A stretch of 64,000 nucleotides of DNA from Chryseobacterium sp. MA9. Its GTDB lineage: Bacteria; Bacteroidota; Bacteroidia; Flavobacteriales; Weeksellaceae. The stretch is from contig NZ_CP075170.1 of the NCBI RefSeq assembly GCF_024399315.1, positions 1 to 64,000 of the forward strand. The letters run 5' to 3'. A program made the translations under genes and the position numbers. Position 1 is the stretch's first letter. Every line of letters starts with the position of its first letter. Below, one piece after another: positions 17,037-26,392 of this stretch. The notes under the pieces were generated by a model that saw nothing but the letters and a program-made list of their open reading frames with translations, made no database searches and was not told the origin of the DNA.

Positions 17037-17741
17037 ATGAAAGATTTAATGGGCAGAGCGATCTGGGATTATTACAACAATGACAATCCGGAAGATCTGC
17101 AGACTGAAACGTCAATTTCTGAGCTGGATGAACTTCCGGTGGATTATTTATTCAGAGATTTTGAAGAAATGAATGATATAGAGCAGAAAGCACTGCAATT
17201 ATCTGAAGGAAGAATTTTGGATATTGGATCAGGTGCAGGTTCTCATTCGCTATACCTTCAAAACGAAAGAAATCTTGATGTGACAGCATTGGATATTTCA
17301 CCCAAATCCGTTGAGGTCTGTAAGTTAAGAGGAATTAAAAAAGCAGTTTGTGAAAATATGCTTGATTTCTCAGGAGAAACTTTTGATACCATTTTATTGT
17401 TGATGAACGGTACCGGAGTTTTTGAAAGCCTTGCGAAAATTGACACCTACCTTCAGAAATTATATTCTTTATTAAATAAGGGAGGACAAATTCTGATTGA
17501 CAGTACGGATATTCTTTATATGTTTGACCGTGATAAAGATGGCGGCGTGTATATTCCTGCAGGCGGATATTATGGGGAACTGGAATATGTGGTTCATTAT
17601 AAAGGCGAATCTGAAGAACCAATTACCTGGCTGTACCTTGATTTCAACACTTTGAAAAATGCAGCTAAAAATAACGGCTTTAAAATAGAAAGAGTTTTGA
17701 AAGACGAAGATTCTTATTTAGCAAAACTGATTAAGAGGTAA
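17037..17741 (+). CDS. Class I SAM-dependent methyltransferase
   Basis: A 234-residue cytoplasmic protein with the Rossmann-type methyltransferase motifs: motif I ILDIGSGAGSHSLYL (about residues 60-75), an acidic end of strand 2 in VTALDISPKSVEVCK, and the motif II/III region FDTILLLMNGTGVFESL. The substrate cannot be inferred. The C-terminal part (GELEYVVHYKGESEEPITWLYL) is unlike well-known families I can name. It is monocistronic, starts four bases after a -7 box, and its 3' end overlaps the convergent membrane-protein gene by 28 bases. Confidence 0.85.
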   Translation: MKDLMGRAIWDYYNNDNPEDLQTETSISELDELPVDYLFRDFEEMNDIEQKALQLSEGRILDIGSGAGSHSLYLQNERNLDVTALDISPKSVEVCKLRGIKKAVCENMLDFSGETFDTILLLMNGTGVFESLAKIDTYLQKLYSLLNKGGQILIDSTDILYMFDRDKDGGVYIPAGGYYGELEYVVHYKGESEEPITWLYLDFNTLKNAAKNNGFKIERVLKDEDSYLAKLIKR

Positions 17742-18376
17742 CCGGAAAACCATTCGGGATACTTGATGATAATTGCTAACATTATCAGTGAAAGAATACC
17801 CGGAAATATATAAGAAGCTGCTCTGTAGGGTAGCTTTTTTGGTGTAAACAATACCCAGAACACCAGTAAAATTAAAGTACTTACAGCAGCCATGAAAAAT
17901 TCCGGACTTTTTCTGTAAGTAAAAAAGCCTTGTGTACTTTCCTTATAAATGAGAGGAACTAAAAAGTTCTGGATAGGCAAAAAGACAATCCCGAAAATAA
18001 ATGTCAGAATTGCGGCTCCGTATTTTTTAAGCTTAATAAAATTCAATCCTAATAATAAAGCTCCAGGGATGGTTCCCAAAAGTCCGCCGATCAGTAAAAT
18101 AAATTCTCTCGGGAAAAGTTTAATAGCATTTGAATCTTCGGTAATATGATCTTTCCAAAGTTCATGTTCTTCCGTAAATTTTGCTTCCTCTTCTTCCTTT
18201 TTATGCTGAATCAATTGCTGAACGGCTGTTTTTTCCTGCTCACAGAAAACAAGTCCTCTTTCTTCCAGAATTTCAAAAGCTGCCTGAACGGCCTCCGGAA
18301 CAAAGCGGTTGCCTTCTTGTAAATAAGCCTCCAATTCCTTGTTGGAGAGTTTTCTTAAAACACTTTTATTGACCAT
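17714..18376 (-). CDS. Uncharacterised membrane protein
   Basis: A 220-residue protein I do not recognise. The N-terminal 90 residues are soluble and helical (VLRKLSNKELEAYLQEGNRF and an acidic EEEEAKFTEEHELWKDH stretch); the rest holds about four transmembrane segments (LLIGGLLGTIPGALLLGLNF, AAILTFIFGIVFLPIQNF, AAVSTLILLVFWVLF, FPGILSLIMLAIIIKY). I start it at the ATG at 18376 because the longer frame would use TTG. It lies downstream of metG on the same strand, past a hairpin terminator, and ends inside the convergent methyltransferase gene. Confidence 0.75.
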   Translation of the reverse strand: MVNKSVLRKLSNKELEAYLQEGNRFVPEAVQAAFEILEERGLVFCEQEKTAVQQLIQHKKEEEEAKFTEEHELWKDHITEDSNAIKLFPREFILLIGGLLGTIPGALLLGLNFIKLKKYGAAILTFIFGIVFLPIQNFLVPLIYKESTQGFFTYRKSPEFFMAAVSTLILLVFWVLFTPKKLPYRAASYIFPGILSLIMLAIIIKYPEWFSGYLLISFAK

Positions 18377-18396
18377 AAATTGTATTATCAAAAGAA

Positions 18397-18420
18397 AGGC
18401 TGCTTCTATTGAAACAGCCT
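18397..18420 (-). terminator. Terminator of metG
   Basis: Read on the minus strand, AGGCTG / CAGCCT with a 12-base loop is followed by a T-rich tail. It lies about 20 bases after the metG stop. Confidence 0.6.
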
Positions 18421-18442
18421 GTTATCTTTATCATGAGGTTAA

Positions 18443-20482
18443 TTATCCGATCTCAATACCGTTTTCAACATTGCTGTCATCCGGTGTTACGAAAGATAAT
18501 TTTCCGTCTGGTTTTGTTGTTAATAATAACATTCCCTGAGATTCAATTCCTCTGATTTTTCTTGGAGCAAGGTTCAACAGGATCATTACCTGTTTCCCGA
18601 TTAATTCTTCAGGAGTGAAACTTTCTGCAATACCGGAAACAACAGTTCTTACATCTACTCCTGTATCTACAGTAAGTTTTAATAATTTATCTGCTTTTTC
18701 TACTTTTTCAGCTTCTAAAATGGTAGCTGTTCTAAGGTCTATTTTAGTAAAGTCATCAAATGTGATCTCTTCTTTCATAGGGTTTGCGTTAGGGTTTGTT
18801 TTTTTATTGTTTTGTTTTGTATTTTCCAGCTTTTGGATTTGAGCTTCGATGACATCATCCGAAATTTGAGAGAATAAAATTGGAGCATTAGCCATTATTG
18901 AATGACCAGCTTCAATTAATACTTTTGAATTCTCAACTTCAGACCATGTTTTTTGTTCTACATTAAAAATTTCATATAATTTTTGTGCTGTAAAAGGTAA
19001 AAATGGTTCAGCTAAATTTGCTAGTGCAACTGAAATTTGGGCTCCAATAAATAATGTATTTTTGGTTTTCTCAATGTCATTTTTAACCGTTTTCCAAGGC
19101 TCTTCATTTTGCAAGTATTGATTCCCAAATCTTGCAAGATTCATAAATGCTGTTAAGGCATTTCTGAATTCATAATTTTCAAGAGAGTTTCTGATTTCTA
19201 CAGCTCTTTTGCTGATTTCTTCTAATTCTGGTGCATTTATATCTCCTTCAGGAACTTTTCCTTCAAAGTTTTTGTTAATTAATACTGCAACACGATTAAT
19301 GAAGTTACCGAAAATATTAGCTAATTCAGAATTATTCTTAGTCTGGAAATCTTTCCATGTAAAGTTATTATCCTTTGTTTCCGGAGCAGATGAAAGAAGA
19401 GCATATCTTAAAACATCCTGTTGTCCAGGGAAATCTTCTACATATTCATGAGCCCATACTGCCCAGTTTCTTGACGTTGAGATCTTATCATTCTCAAGGT
19501 TCAGGAATTCAAAAGCAGGAACGTTAGCCGGCATAATATAATCTCCATGCGCTTTCATCATCGAAGGGAAAATAATACAGTGGAAAACAATATTATCCTT
19601 TCCGATAAAGTGTACCAGATCACTGTCTTCACTTTGCCAGTAGTCTTTCCAGTCTTTTCCGTTTTTCTCTGCCCATTCTTTGGTAAAAGAGATATAACCT
19701 ATTGGAGCATCAAACCATACATATAATACTTTTCCTTCAGCATTCGGAAGCGGAACGGGAACACCCCAGTTCAGATCTCTGGTCATGGCACGAGGCTTAA
19801 GGCCGTCATTTAACCATGATTTAACCTGTCCGTATACATTAGGCTTCCAGTCGTCTTTATGGCCTTCAATGATCCACTCATTTAAGAAGTCTTCGTATTC
19901 ATTTAATGGAAGATACCAGTTTTTTGTTTCTTTAAGGATAGGAACATTTCCGCTAAGCATTGATTTCGGATTGATCAGCTCAGAAGGAGAAAGGGTAGAA
20001 CCACATTTCTCACACTGGTCTCCGTAAGCGTTCTCATTACCACAATTAGGACACGTTCCTACAATATAACGGTCAGCAAGGAATTCTCCTGCCTGCTCAT
20101 CAAAATACTGCTCAGAAACTTCTTCAGTGAATTTTCCTTTCTCGTATAAAACCTTGAAGAAATCCTGACTGGTTTCATAATGTTTTTTAGACGTTGTTCT
20201 GGAATACTCATCAAATGAAATTCCAAGGTCAGAAAAAGATTTTTTAATGATCTCGTGATATTTATCAACGATATCCTGAGGTGTTACCCCTTCTTTTTTA
20301 GCTCTTATGGTAATAGGAATCCCGTGCTCATCCGAACCACAGATAAACGCTACATCTTTTCCTAATCTTCTCTGAAATCTTGCGTAAACATCCGCAGGAA
20401 TATAAACACCTGCCAAATGTCCTATATGAACCGGCCCGTTTGCATAAGGCAAAGCTGCCGTAATCATCTTTCTGTTTGACAT
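18443..20482 (-). CDS. metG: Methionyl-tRNA synthetase
   Basis: Charges tRNA-Met with methionine in the cytoplasm. The 679-residue protein has the HIGH signature at the N-terminus (YANGPVHIGHLAG), a zinc-knuckle insertion CPNCGNENAYGDQCEKCG (about residues 143-160), the KMSKS loop as KISTSRNW, the anticodon-binding helical domain, and a C-terminal EMAP-II/Trbp111-type tRNA-binding OB domain (about 575-679, starting ITFDDFTKIDLRTATILEAE), as in the long dimeric form. The stretch around residues 540-575, rich in Lys, Asn and Gln, is a linker. A -7 box lies 20 bases upstream and a hairpin follows. Confidence 0.98.
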   Translation of the reverse strand: MSNRKMITAALPYANGPVHIGHLAGVYIPADVYARFQRRLGKDVAFICGSDEHGIPITIRAKKEGVTPQDIVDKYHEIIKKSFSDLGISFDEYSRTTSKKHYETSQDFFKVLYEKGKFTEEVSEQYFDEQAGEFLADRYIVGTCPNCGNENAYGDQCEKCGSTLSPSELINPKSMLSGNVPILKETKNWYLPLNEYEDFLNEWIIEGHKDDWKPNVYGQVKSWLNDGLKPRAMTRDLNWGVPVPLPNAEGKVLYVWFDAPIGYISFTKEWAEKNGKDWKDYWQSEDSDLVHFIGKDNIVFHCIIFPSMMKAHGDYIMPANVPAFEFLNLENDKISTSRNWAVWAHEYVEDFPGQQDVLRYALLSSAPETKDNNFTWKDFQTKNNSELANIFGNFINRVAVLINKNFEGKVPEGDINAPELEEISKRAVEIRNSLENYEFRNALTAFMNLARFGNQYLQNEEPWKTVKNDIEKTKNTLFIGAQISVALANLAEPFLPFTAQKLYEIFNVEQKTWSEVENSKVLIEAGHSIMANAPILFSQISDDVIEAQIQKLENTKQNNKKTNPNANPMKEEITFDDFTKIDLRTATILEAEKVEKADKLLKLTVDTGVDVRTVVSGIAESFTPEELIGKQVMILLNLAPRKIRGIESQGMLLLTTKPDGKLSFVTPDDSNVENGIEIG

Positions 20483-20502
20483 TTATAGTAAAGTTTTGAC
20501 TG

Positions 20503-20510
20503 CAAAGATA
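20503..20510 (-). promoter_or_regulatory. -7 box of metG
   Basis: On the minus strand TATCTTTG matches TAnnTTTG, 20 bases before the metG ATG. Confidence 0.6.
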
Positions 20511-20812
20511 AGGAATATCTGTTGAATACCGCTATTGGTGGTGTTATTATGATGCAGAATGCAAATTTTAAGTGCTGAATATGAAATTAAGTTAAACGGT
20601 TGTTTAACATTTTATTAATTTAAAACAAATGTTATGCATAGCATAAGACGCTGTAAAATATTGGATCCTAAAAAACTAACTAAAATCGGTTTCGTAATAT
20701 ACATAATTTTAACTAAAATTATATTAAATTTATAATAATTCTAATTTTTTTTTAAATTGCGAGTCTGGCTAGAAGCCGAATTAAGACTGAAAAAACGAAA
20801 CTATAAAAAAAT
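20511..20812. other. Regulatory region between metG and susC
   Basis: This divergent intergenic region holds no gene. It contains two palindromes, an AT-rich stretch (about 20690-20755), a possible degenerate -7 box TAAATTGC near 20752, and a leader hairpin AGTCT-GGCT-aga-AGCC-(6-base bulge)-AGACT at 20762-20788 just before the susC ATG. Confidence 0.5.
20591..20608. promoter_or_regulatory. Palindrome, candidate operator of the sus locus
   Basis: GTTAAACGGTTGTTTAAC is a perfect 7-4-7 inverted repeat. A second one, TTATGC-ATA-GCATAA, lies at 20632-20646. The size would suit a dimeric repressor such as a LacI-type maltose regulator, but no regulator gene is in this locus. Confidence 0.4.
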
Positions 20813-23572
20813 ATGATTGTGAATAATTTTACAACAGTATTGAAAATCGCGCCTGCTTTTTTATTGGCCAGCACAATAATGCATGCGCAGACAAAAGACT
20901 CTGTTCCTCAGGAGAAGAAAATTGAGGAAGTTGTATTAATCGGGTATGGAAAGCAGAAAAAATCTGATCTTACCGGTTCTATAACTTCTGTTACGGCAAA
21001 AGACTTTAACGGGGGAGCAACTTCTGCCGGACAGCTGATTCAGGGGAAGACTCCAGGTGTACAGATTACCAATAACAGTGGAGCTCCGGGCTCCGGGACC
21101 AAGATCAGGATCAGGGGAACATCTTCTTTAAGTGGAGAAAACTCTCCTTTGATTGTAATTGATGGAGTTCCTCAGGATTTCGTGGGAATGAATGGTGTTT
21201 CTGATCCTTTATCATTAATTAACCCGAACGATATTGAAACATTCGATATCCTTAAAGATGCTTCCGCTACTGCTATCTATGGTAACAGAGCTTCCAATGG
21301 GGTTATTCTCATTACAACCAAGAAAGGAACAGCAGGAAAGTTTAAAGTTAATTTCTCAACAGTTACTTCGGTTTCTACTAAAATGGGCAAGGTAGACGTA
21401 TTAAATGCTCAGGAGTTTAGAGATTTTGTTAATACGTATGCACCTGCTGGTTATAAAACCAAACTTGGAAATGCTGATACCGATTGGCAGGATCAAATTT
21501 ATCAGGCAGCATGGGGTACAGATAATAACGTTGCCCTTTCAGGAGGTATTAAAGGCCTGCCATACCGTTTATCATTAGGATATAATGAGCAGAACGGTAT
21601 TGTAAAATCAAATTCTTTCCGCAGAACTTCTGTAGGTTTGAACTTAAACCCTAAATTCTTTGATAATCATTTATCCGTAAATGTAAATGCAAAGGGAACA
21701 TTTACCGATAACAGATTTGTAGACGGTGGAGTGATCAAGGCAGCTACTTATTTTGATCCTACTCAACCGGTATATTCAGGAAACTCTAATTACGGAGGGT
21801 ATTATGAATGGCTGGATGCAGGATCTGCAACAGGTTATAACGTAAATGCCAATTCCAATCCACTTGGAATGATCAATGGGATAAGAGATATATCTTCTGT
21901 CCTTAGAGGGTTGGGAAATATTCAGTTAGATTATAAGTTTCACTTTCTTCCAGACCTTCATTTCAATGTAAATGCCGGATATGATTATACAAAAAGTGAC
22001 GGACACAAGTTTAAAGATGCTCGTCTGAGACCAGGTTTTGAAGATAAAGGAAGCTCAAATTTCTATTCTATGGAAAAGAAAAACAAGCTTTTGGAAACCT
22101 ACTTTAATTATGTGAAAAATATCAATGCCATTAATACTGGTGTGGATATTACTGCAGGGTATTCTTATCAGGATTTCAATATTTATCTTCCAGGAGCTAT
22201 CACTTACAGGGGAACAGGAATTAACTCGCAAGATTTAGACTTCAAAACTCAAAATACATTGATCTCATTCTATGGAAGAGCTATTTTCACAATAGCTAAT
22301 AAATATGTTATTTCAGGATCGGTTCGTAAAGATGGTTCTTCAAGATTCTTTAACGGTACCAGAGATAATGTATGGGGTGTTTTCCCGGGAGTTTCCTTAG
22401 CCTGGAAGCTTAATGAAGAAAATTTTATCAAAAATATATCCTCAATCAGCACGTTAAAATTGAGAGCAGGATGGGGTAAAACAGGTCAGCAGGAATTGCC
22501 GGCACTTAACGGTAATAAACCAAATAATTATCCGGCTTTTGCAGCTTATAATCCAAGTTATCAGGGAGCAGGATATCAGTTCGGAAATGAATTCTATTTT
22601 ATGTTCAGACCTGCAAACTATAATCCGAATCTTACCTGGGAAACTACCACTACTAAAAACTTAGGATTAGACTTTGGTTTTAATAAAAACAGAATCACAG
22701 GATCAATAGATGTTTTCAGAAAAGATACAAAAGATCTTCTTGTATATGCAGATGAGCCTGCAGGAGGTTTAAGTAATGCAAGCTGGCAGAACGTAGGTGA
22801 TATGAAAAACGAAGGGATTGAAGGAAGCATTACAGTAATCCCGGTTAAAAACCAAAATACCACGTGGGAAGTAAGTTTTAATGCCACTCATTACAAGCCG
22901 GTTGTTACTAAACTTAAAGATAGAGCTGATGAATCATTTAATATGGAAGTAGGAGGTATTGAAGGAGGTTCAGGAAACAGAATTCAGGCACATGCAGTGG
23001 GATATGCTCCTAATTCATTCTGGGTATATCAGCAGGTATATGATACAAATGGAAAGCCTGTTGATGGTGCCTTTGTAGACAGAAATGGTGATGGTGTGAT
23101 CAGTACAAAAGATATGTATTATTACAAATCCACAACACCTGATGCAATTTTAGGTTTTTCTACCAAAGTATCTCATAAGAATTGGGATTTTGCATTAAGT
23201 GCAAGGGCAGTATTAGGAAACTATGTATATAATAACGCTGCTTCAAATAGTTCACTGCAGTCAGCATCTACAAACGAATACCTTCAGAACGTATTCTCTA
23301 CAGCTCCTCAGTATAAGTTTGCTGTTCCTCAGTACAAATCTGATATTTATGTTGAGAATGCTTCATTCCTAAGACTTGATAATATCAATGTTGGCTATAA
23401 TTTCGGAGAAATTTTCACTAAAGGAAGCAATCTGAAAGTATATGCAATGGCACAGAATGTTTTTGTGATCACTAAATACTCTGGAGTAGATCCTGAAGTT
23501 TTTGGTGGAATAGATAACGGTTACTACCAAATGCCTAAGATTTATTCTTTAGGTTTTAACTTCCAATTTTAA
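20813..23572 (+). CDS. susC: SusC/RagA-family TonB-dependent transporter
   Basis: The outer-membrane barrel that imports oligosaccharides captured by its SusD partner. After a signal peptide (ending near MHAQ) there is a TonB-box-like EEVVLIGYGKQKKSDLTGSI, a plug domain with GKTPGVQITNNSGAPGSG, SPLIVIDGVPQDF and ILKDASATAIYGNRASNGVI (the SusC signature), and a long beta-barrel ending LGFNFQF. At 919 residues it is shorter than many SusC proteins because the carboxypeptidase-like domain that usually sits before the plug is absent. It begins the locus susC-susD-susE-GH97, with 11 bases to susD. Substrate is inferred from neighbours to be starch or maltodextrin. Confidence 0.95.
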   Translation: MIVNNFTTVLKIAPAFLLASTIMHAQTKDSVPQEKKIEEVVLIGYGKQKKSDLTGSITSVTAKDFNGGATSAGQLIQGKTPGVQITNNSGAPGSGTKIRIRGTSSLSGENSPLIVIDGVPQDFVGMNGVSDPLSLINPNDIETFDILKDASATAIYGNRASNGVILITTKKGTAGKFKVNFSTVTSVSTKMGKVDVLNAQEFRDFVNTYAPAGYKTKLGNADTDWQDQIYQAAWGTDNNVALSGGIKGLPYRLSLGYNEQNGIVKSNSFRRTSVGLNLNPKFFDNHLSVNVNAKGTFTDNRFVDGGVIKAATYFDPTQPVYSGNSNYGGYYEWLDAGSATGYNVNANSNPLGMINGIRDISSVLRGLGNIQLDYKFHFLPDLHFNVNAGYDYTKSDGHKFKDARLRPGFEDKGSSNFYSMEKKNKLLETYFNYVKNINAINTGVDITAGYSYQDFNIYLPGAITYRGTGINSQDLDFKTQNTLISFYGRAIFTIANKYVISGSVRKDGSSRFFNGTRDNVWGVFPGVSLAWKLNEENFIKNISSISTLKLRAGWGKTGQQELPALNGNKPNNYPAFAAYNPSYQGAGYQFGNEFYFMFRPANYNPNLTWETTTTKNLGLDFGFNKNRITGSIDVFRKDTKDLLVYADEPAGGLSNASWQNVGDMKNEGIEGSITVIPVKNQNTTWEVSFNATHYKPVVTKLKDRADESFNMEVGGIEGGSGNRIQAHAVGYAPNSFWVYQQVYDTNGKPVDGAFVDRNGDGVISTKDMYYYKSTTPDAILGFSTKVSHKNWDFALSARAVLGNYVYNNAASNSSLQSASTNEYLQNVFSTAPQYKFAVPQYKSDIYVENASFLRLDNINVGYNFGEIFTKGSNLKVYAMAQNVFVITKYSGVDPEVFGGIDNGYYQMPKIYSLGFNFQF

Positions 23573-23583
23573 ATAAGAATTCA

Positions 23584-25185
23584 ATGAAACTAAATAGAAT
23601 TAAACTTAAAAATATAGTATTGCCTCTTTCAGCAGTATTTTTATTGACAGCAGCTTCTTGTGTGAAAGATCTTGAAAGAGAACCTATCACAGATGTTACT
23701 TCAGCCAGTATTTATAAAGATTTTGCCAATTATAAAAATGTTTTGGCAAAACTTTATGGAGGACTTGCCATGGGGGGCCAGGTAAGCGGAGACGGTGATC
23801 AGCCGGATAGTGATATCAACGGAATCAATGGTGGTTTTTCTCAGTATACCAGATTGATGTACAATCTGAATGTAGTAACAACAGATGAGGCTGTTATTGG
23901 ATGGAATGACGGTAACCTTCACACGCTTCACAAAATGACTTGGGATGCTTCCAATGAATTTATTGCTGCTATGTATTACAGGATATATACCGAAATTGCT
24001 TTTTGTAATGAATTTCTGAGAAATGTGACAGATGAAAAATTAGCTTCCAATAATATTACAGGAGACAATCTTAATCAGGCAAAATTAATGAGAGCAGAAG
24101 CTCGTTTTCTGAGAGCACAGTCGTATTATCATGCGATTGATATGTTCGGAAATGTTCCTTTTGTAGACGAATCATATCTACCAGGATCTATTAATCCGCC
24201 ACAAAGGATAGAAAGAAAAGCATTGTTTAATTATATCGAATCTGAATTACTTGCCGTAGCAGGAGAATTAAAAGACCCTAAAACCAATGAGTATGGAAGA
24301 GCAGATAAAGCAGCTGTATGGTCACTGTTGGCAAAATTATATTTAAACGCTGAAGTCTATACAGGAACTCAAAGAAATACAGACTGTATCACATACTGTA
24401 ATAAGGTAATTGCAGCAGGATATTCTTTAAAACCGAAGTATGACGATTTATTCCTTGCTGATAATAACATCAATAACCCAGAGCAGATTTTAAGTGTAAA
24501 TTTTGACGGGATCAATACACAAACCAATGGTGGAACTACCTTCCTGGTACATGCTGCAATAGGCGGAGATATGAAAGCTGCTGATTTTGGAGTGAATGGT
24601 GGATGGAGTGGTTTAAGAACTACAAAAGCATTTGTAGGCTTATTCCCTACTAATGGAAGTGATAAAAGAGGAAGATTCTTTACTTCAGGACAGAATTTAG
24701 AAATTAATGATTTGGGATCATTTACAGATGGTTATGCTTTTATTAAATTTAAAAATGTTAAAAGTAATGGATCTGTCGGCGCTCATACCAACTGGGTTGA
24801 AGCTGATATCCCATTGTACCGTTTGGCAGATATCTATCTGATGTATGCAGAAGCAGTACTTAGAGGAGGAGCTGGAGGAAGTCAGGCTACAGCAATCGGT
24901 TATATTAATCAGCTGAGACAACGTGCTTACGGAAATACAAGTGGAGATGTATCTTCTATAAATCTCAACTTTATTTTAGATGAAAGAGGAAGAGAGTTGT
25001 CTTGGGAAATGACCAGAAGAAGTGATCTTGTACGTTTCAACAAATTTACAACAGCAGATTATTTATGGCCATGGAAAGGAAATGTAAAAGATGGTAAAGC
25101 AGTAGAAAGTTACAGAAACCTTTTCCCGATCCCCGCTAAAGACATTGTAGCAAACCCTAATCTGGTTCAGAATCCTGGATATTAA
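23584..25185 (+). CDS. susD: SusD/RagB-family glycan-binding lipoprotein
   Basis: The cell-surface glycan-binding partner of SusC, 533 residues. The lipoprotein signal ends at Cys26 (LLTAASCVKDLER) and the residues after it fit the flavobacterial surface-export signal. The N-terminal SusD region has LMRAEARFLRAQSYYHAIDMFG with GNVPFVDE, the typical TPR-like helix pair of RagB/SusD; the C-terminal domain ends with YINQLRQRAYG, FILDERGRELSWEMTRRSDLVRF and NLFPIPAKDIVANPNLVQNPGY, the standard family ending. It lies 11 bases after susC. By analogy with Bacteroides it binds starch helices; this is inference from the GH97 and GH13 genes downstream. Confidence 0.96.
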   Translation: MKLNRIKLKNIVLPLSAVFLLTAASCVKDLEREPITDVTSASIYKDFANYKNVLAKLYGGLAMGGQVSGDGDQPDSDINGINGGFSQYTRLMYNLNVVTTDEAVIGWNDGNLHTLHKMTWDASNEFIAAMYYRIYTEIAFCNEFLRNVTDEKLASNNITGDNLNQAKLMRAEARFLRAQSYYHAIDMFGNVPFVDESYLPGSINPPQRIERKALFNYIESELLAVAGELKDPKTNEYGRADKAAVWSLLAKLYLNAEVYTGTQRNTDCITYCNKVIAAGYSLKPKYDDLFLADNNINNPEQILSVNFDGINTQTNGGTTFLVHAAIGGDMKAADFGVNGGWSGLRTTKAFVGLFPTNGSDKRGRFFTSGQNLEINDLGSFTDGYAFIKFKNVKSNGSVGAHTNWVEADIPLYRLADIYLMYAEAVLRGGAGGSQATAIGYINQLRQRAYGNTSGDVSSINLNFILDERGRELSWEMTRRSDLVRFNKFTTADYLWPWKGNVKDGKAVESYRNLFPIPAKDIVANPNLVQNPGY

Positions 25186-25203
25186 TTTTAAATCCTGTTA
25201 AAC

Positions 25204-26319
25204 ATGAAAAATTTATTTAAAATATTAGCCCTGGTTTTTACGGGATTTTTCATTATTTCCTGCGAAAAAGACGAAGATCAGGCAGTTATTAATGAAACTT
25301 CTGCTGGTAAAATATCTGCTGATAAAAGTGCAGTTGTTCTTAATGAGCTTAATGCCAATGATGCCATCATTACTTTTACATGGACAAAACCGACATTTAG
25401 TATTGCCGTAGTTCCCAATCAGAAAGTAGAATTTGGAATCAAAGGTGATGGCTTCAAAAAAAGTGCTACCGTTGATTTTTCCAATGATATGACTTCGGGT
25501 TCTGTAACTCATGCAACTATGAACGCAGCAATGTTTGCAATTGGAGCTGTGCCAGATGTTGTTAATGATATTGAAGTTAGACTGAAAACTTCTGTAGGAT
25601 CAGCTGCTTTTTACTCCAACGTAATTGCCCTTAAAGTAACTCCTTATACTCCAAACCCTGATTTGGTATATCCAAAGATCAATGTACCTGGGGCATATGC
25701 AGGAGCGGCGGGTTATGCAAACTGGACTCCATCCAATTCACCGAATCTTTTTTCTCCTGAGAAAAATGATAAATACAGAGGATTTATCTTCATTAAAGAT
25801 GCTTCAGGTGATAATGGGAAATACAAATTTGCAATTAATCAGGATTGGCCGGGAAATAAAGGGGATGATGGAACCAATACCGGAAAACTAAAAGTTGATG
25901 GGTCAGATATAGTTCCTGCAGCAGCAGGAACGTATTACATGAAAGTAGACTGGGCAGCAAATACATATTCTGCTGTGTTAGCAAACTTCGGAATTATTGG
26001 CGACGCAACGCCTACGGGATGGGGATCAGATACTGATTTTGTGTATAATCCTGCAACCAAAACGTATGTGATCAATTCCATCGCATTATCCAATACAGGA
26101 GTATTTAAATTCAGAGCTAATGATGATTGGGCCATAAAGTTCCAACCAAAAGATGCAGATCAGACTTTGGTTTCAGGAACAGGTGTTCAATCCTATTTAA
26201 GTTTAGAAGGAACTGTAACAGGAGATCCAGGATATAAAGTATCACAGGCAGGTAATTATAAAATTGAACTGGATTTACATAATTCAGCATATTATAAGCT
26301 AACCATTACAAAATTATAA
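25204..26319 (+). CDS. susE: SusE/SusF-like outer membrane starch-binding lipoprotein
   Basis: A 371-residue surface lipoprotein (signal ending FFIISC, Cys20, followed by EKDED, the X-K-(D/E)2 export signal). The N-terminal domain with LNELNANDAIITFTWTKP is the SusE-type immunoglobulin-like domain. The C-terminal part has two repeats that look like starch-binding modules: YRGFIFIKDASGDNGKYKFA followed by AGTYYMKVDWAANTYSA, and GVFKFRANDDWAIKF followed by AGNYKIELDLHNSAYYKLTI. These repeats suit SusE/F proteins, which bind maltooligosaccharides without cleaving them. It is 18 bases after susD and ends the first operon segment before a hairpin. Confidence 0.88.
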   Translation: MKNLFKILALVFTGFFIISCEKDEDQAVINETSAGKISADKSAVVLNELNANDAIITFTWTKPTFSIAVVPNQKVEFGIKGDGFKKSATVDFSNDMTSGSVTHATMNAAMFAIGAVPDVVNDIEVRLKTSVGSAAFYSNVIALKVTPYTPNPDLVYPKINVPGAYAGAAGYANWTPSNSPNLFSPEKNDKYRGFIFIKDASGDNGKYKFAINQDWPGNKGDDGTNTGKLKVDGSDIVPAAAGTYYMKVDWAANTYSAVLANFGIIGDATPTGWGSDTDFVYNPATKTYVINSIALSNTGVFKFRANDDWAIKFQPKDADQTLVSGTGVQSYLSLEGTVTGDPGYKVSQAGNYKIELDLHNSAYYKLTITKL

Positions 26320-26336
26320 ATCAAACTAAATAAAGT

Positions 26337-26370
26337 AAAGTGCTGCTTTACCGCAGCACTTTATCTATTT
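26337..26370 (+). terminator. Hairpin between susE and the GH97 gene
   Basis: A perfect 10-bp stem AAAGTGCTGC / GCAGCACTTT (26337-26346 and 26353-26362) is followed by a T-rich stretch. It could be a terminator or partial attenuator that makes susCDE mRNA more abundant than the enzyme mRNA. Confidence 0.7.
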
Positions 26371-26392
26371 TTTAAGTTAATAAATAGTCATT

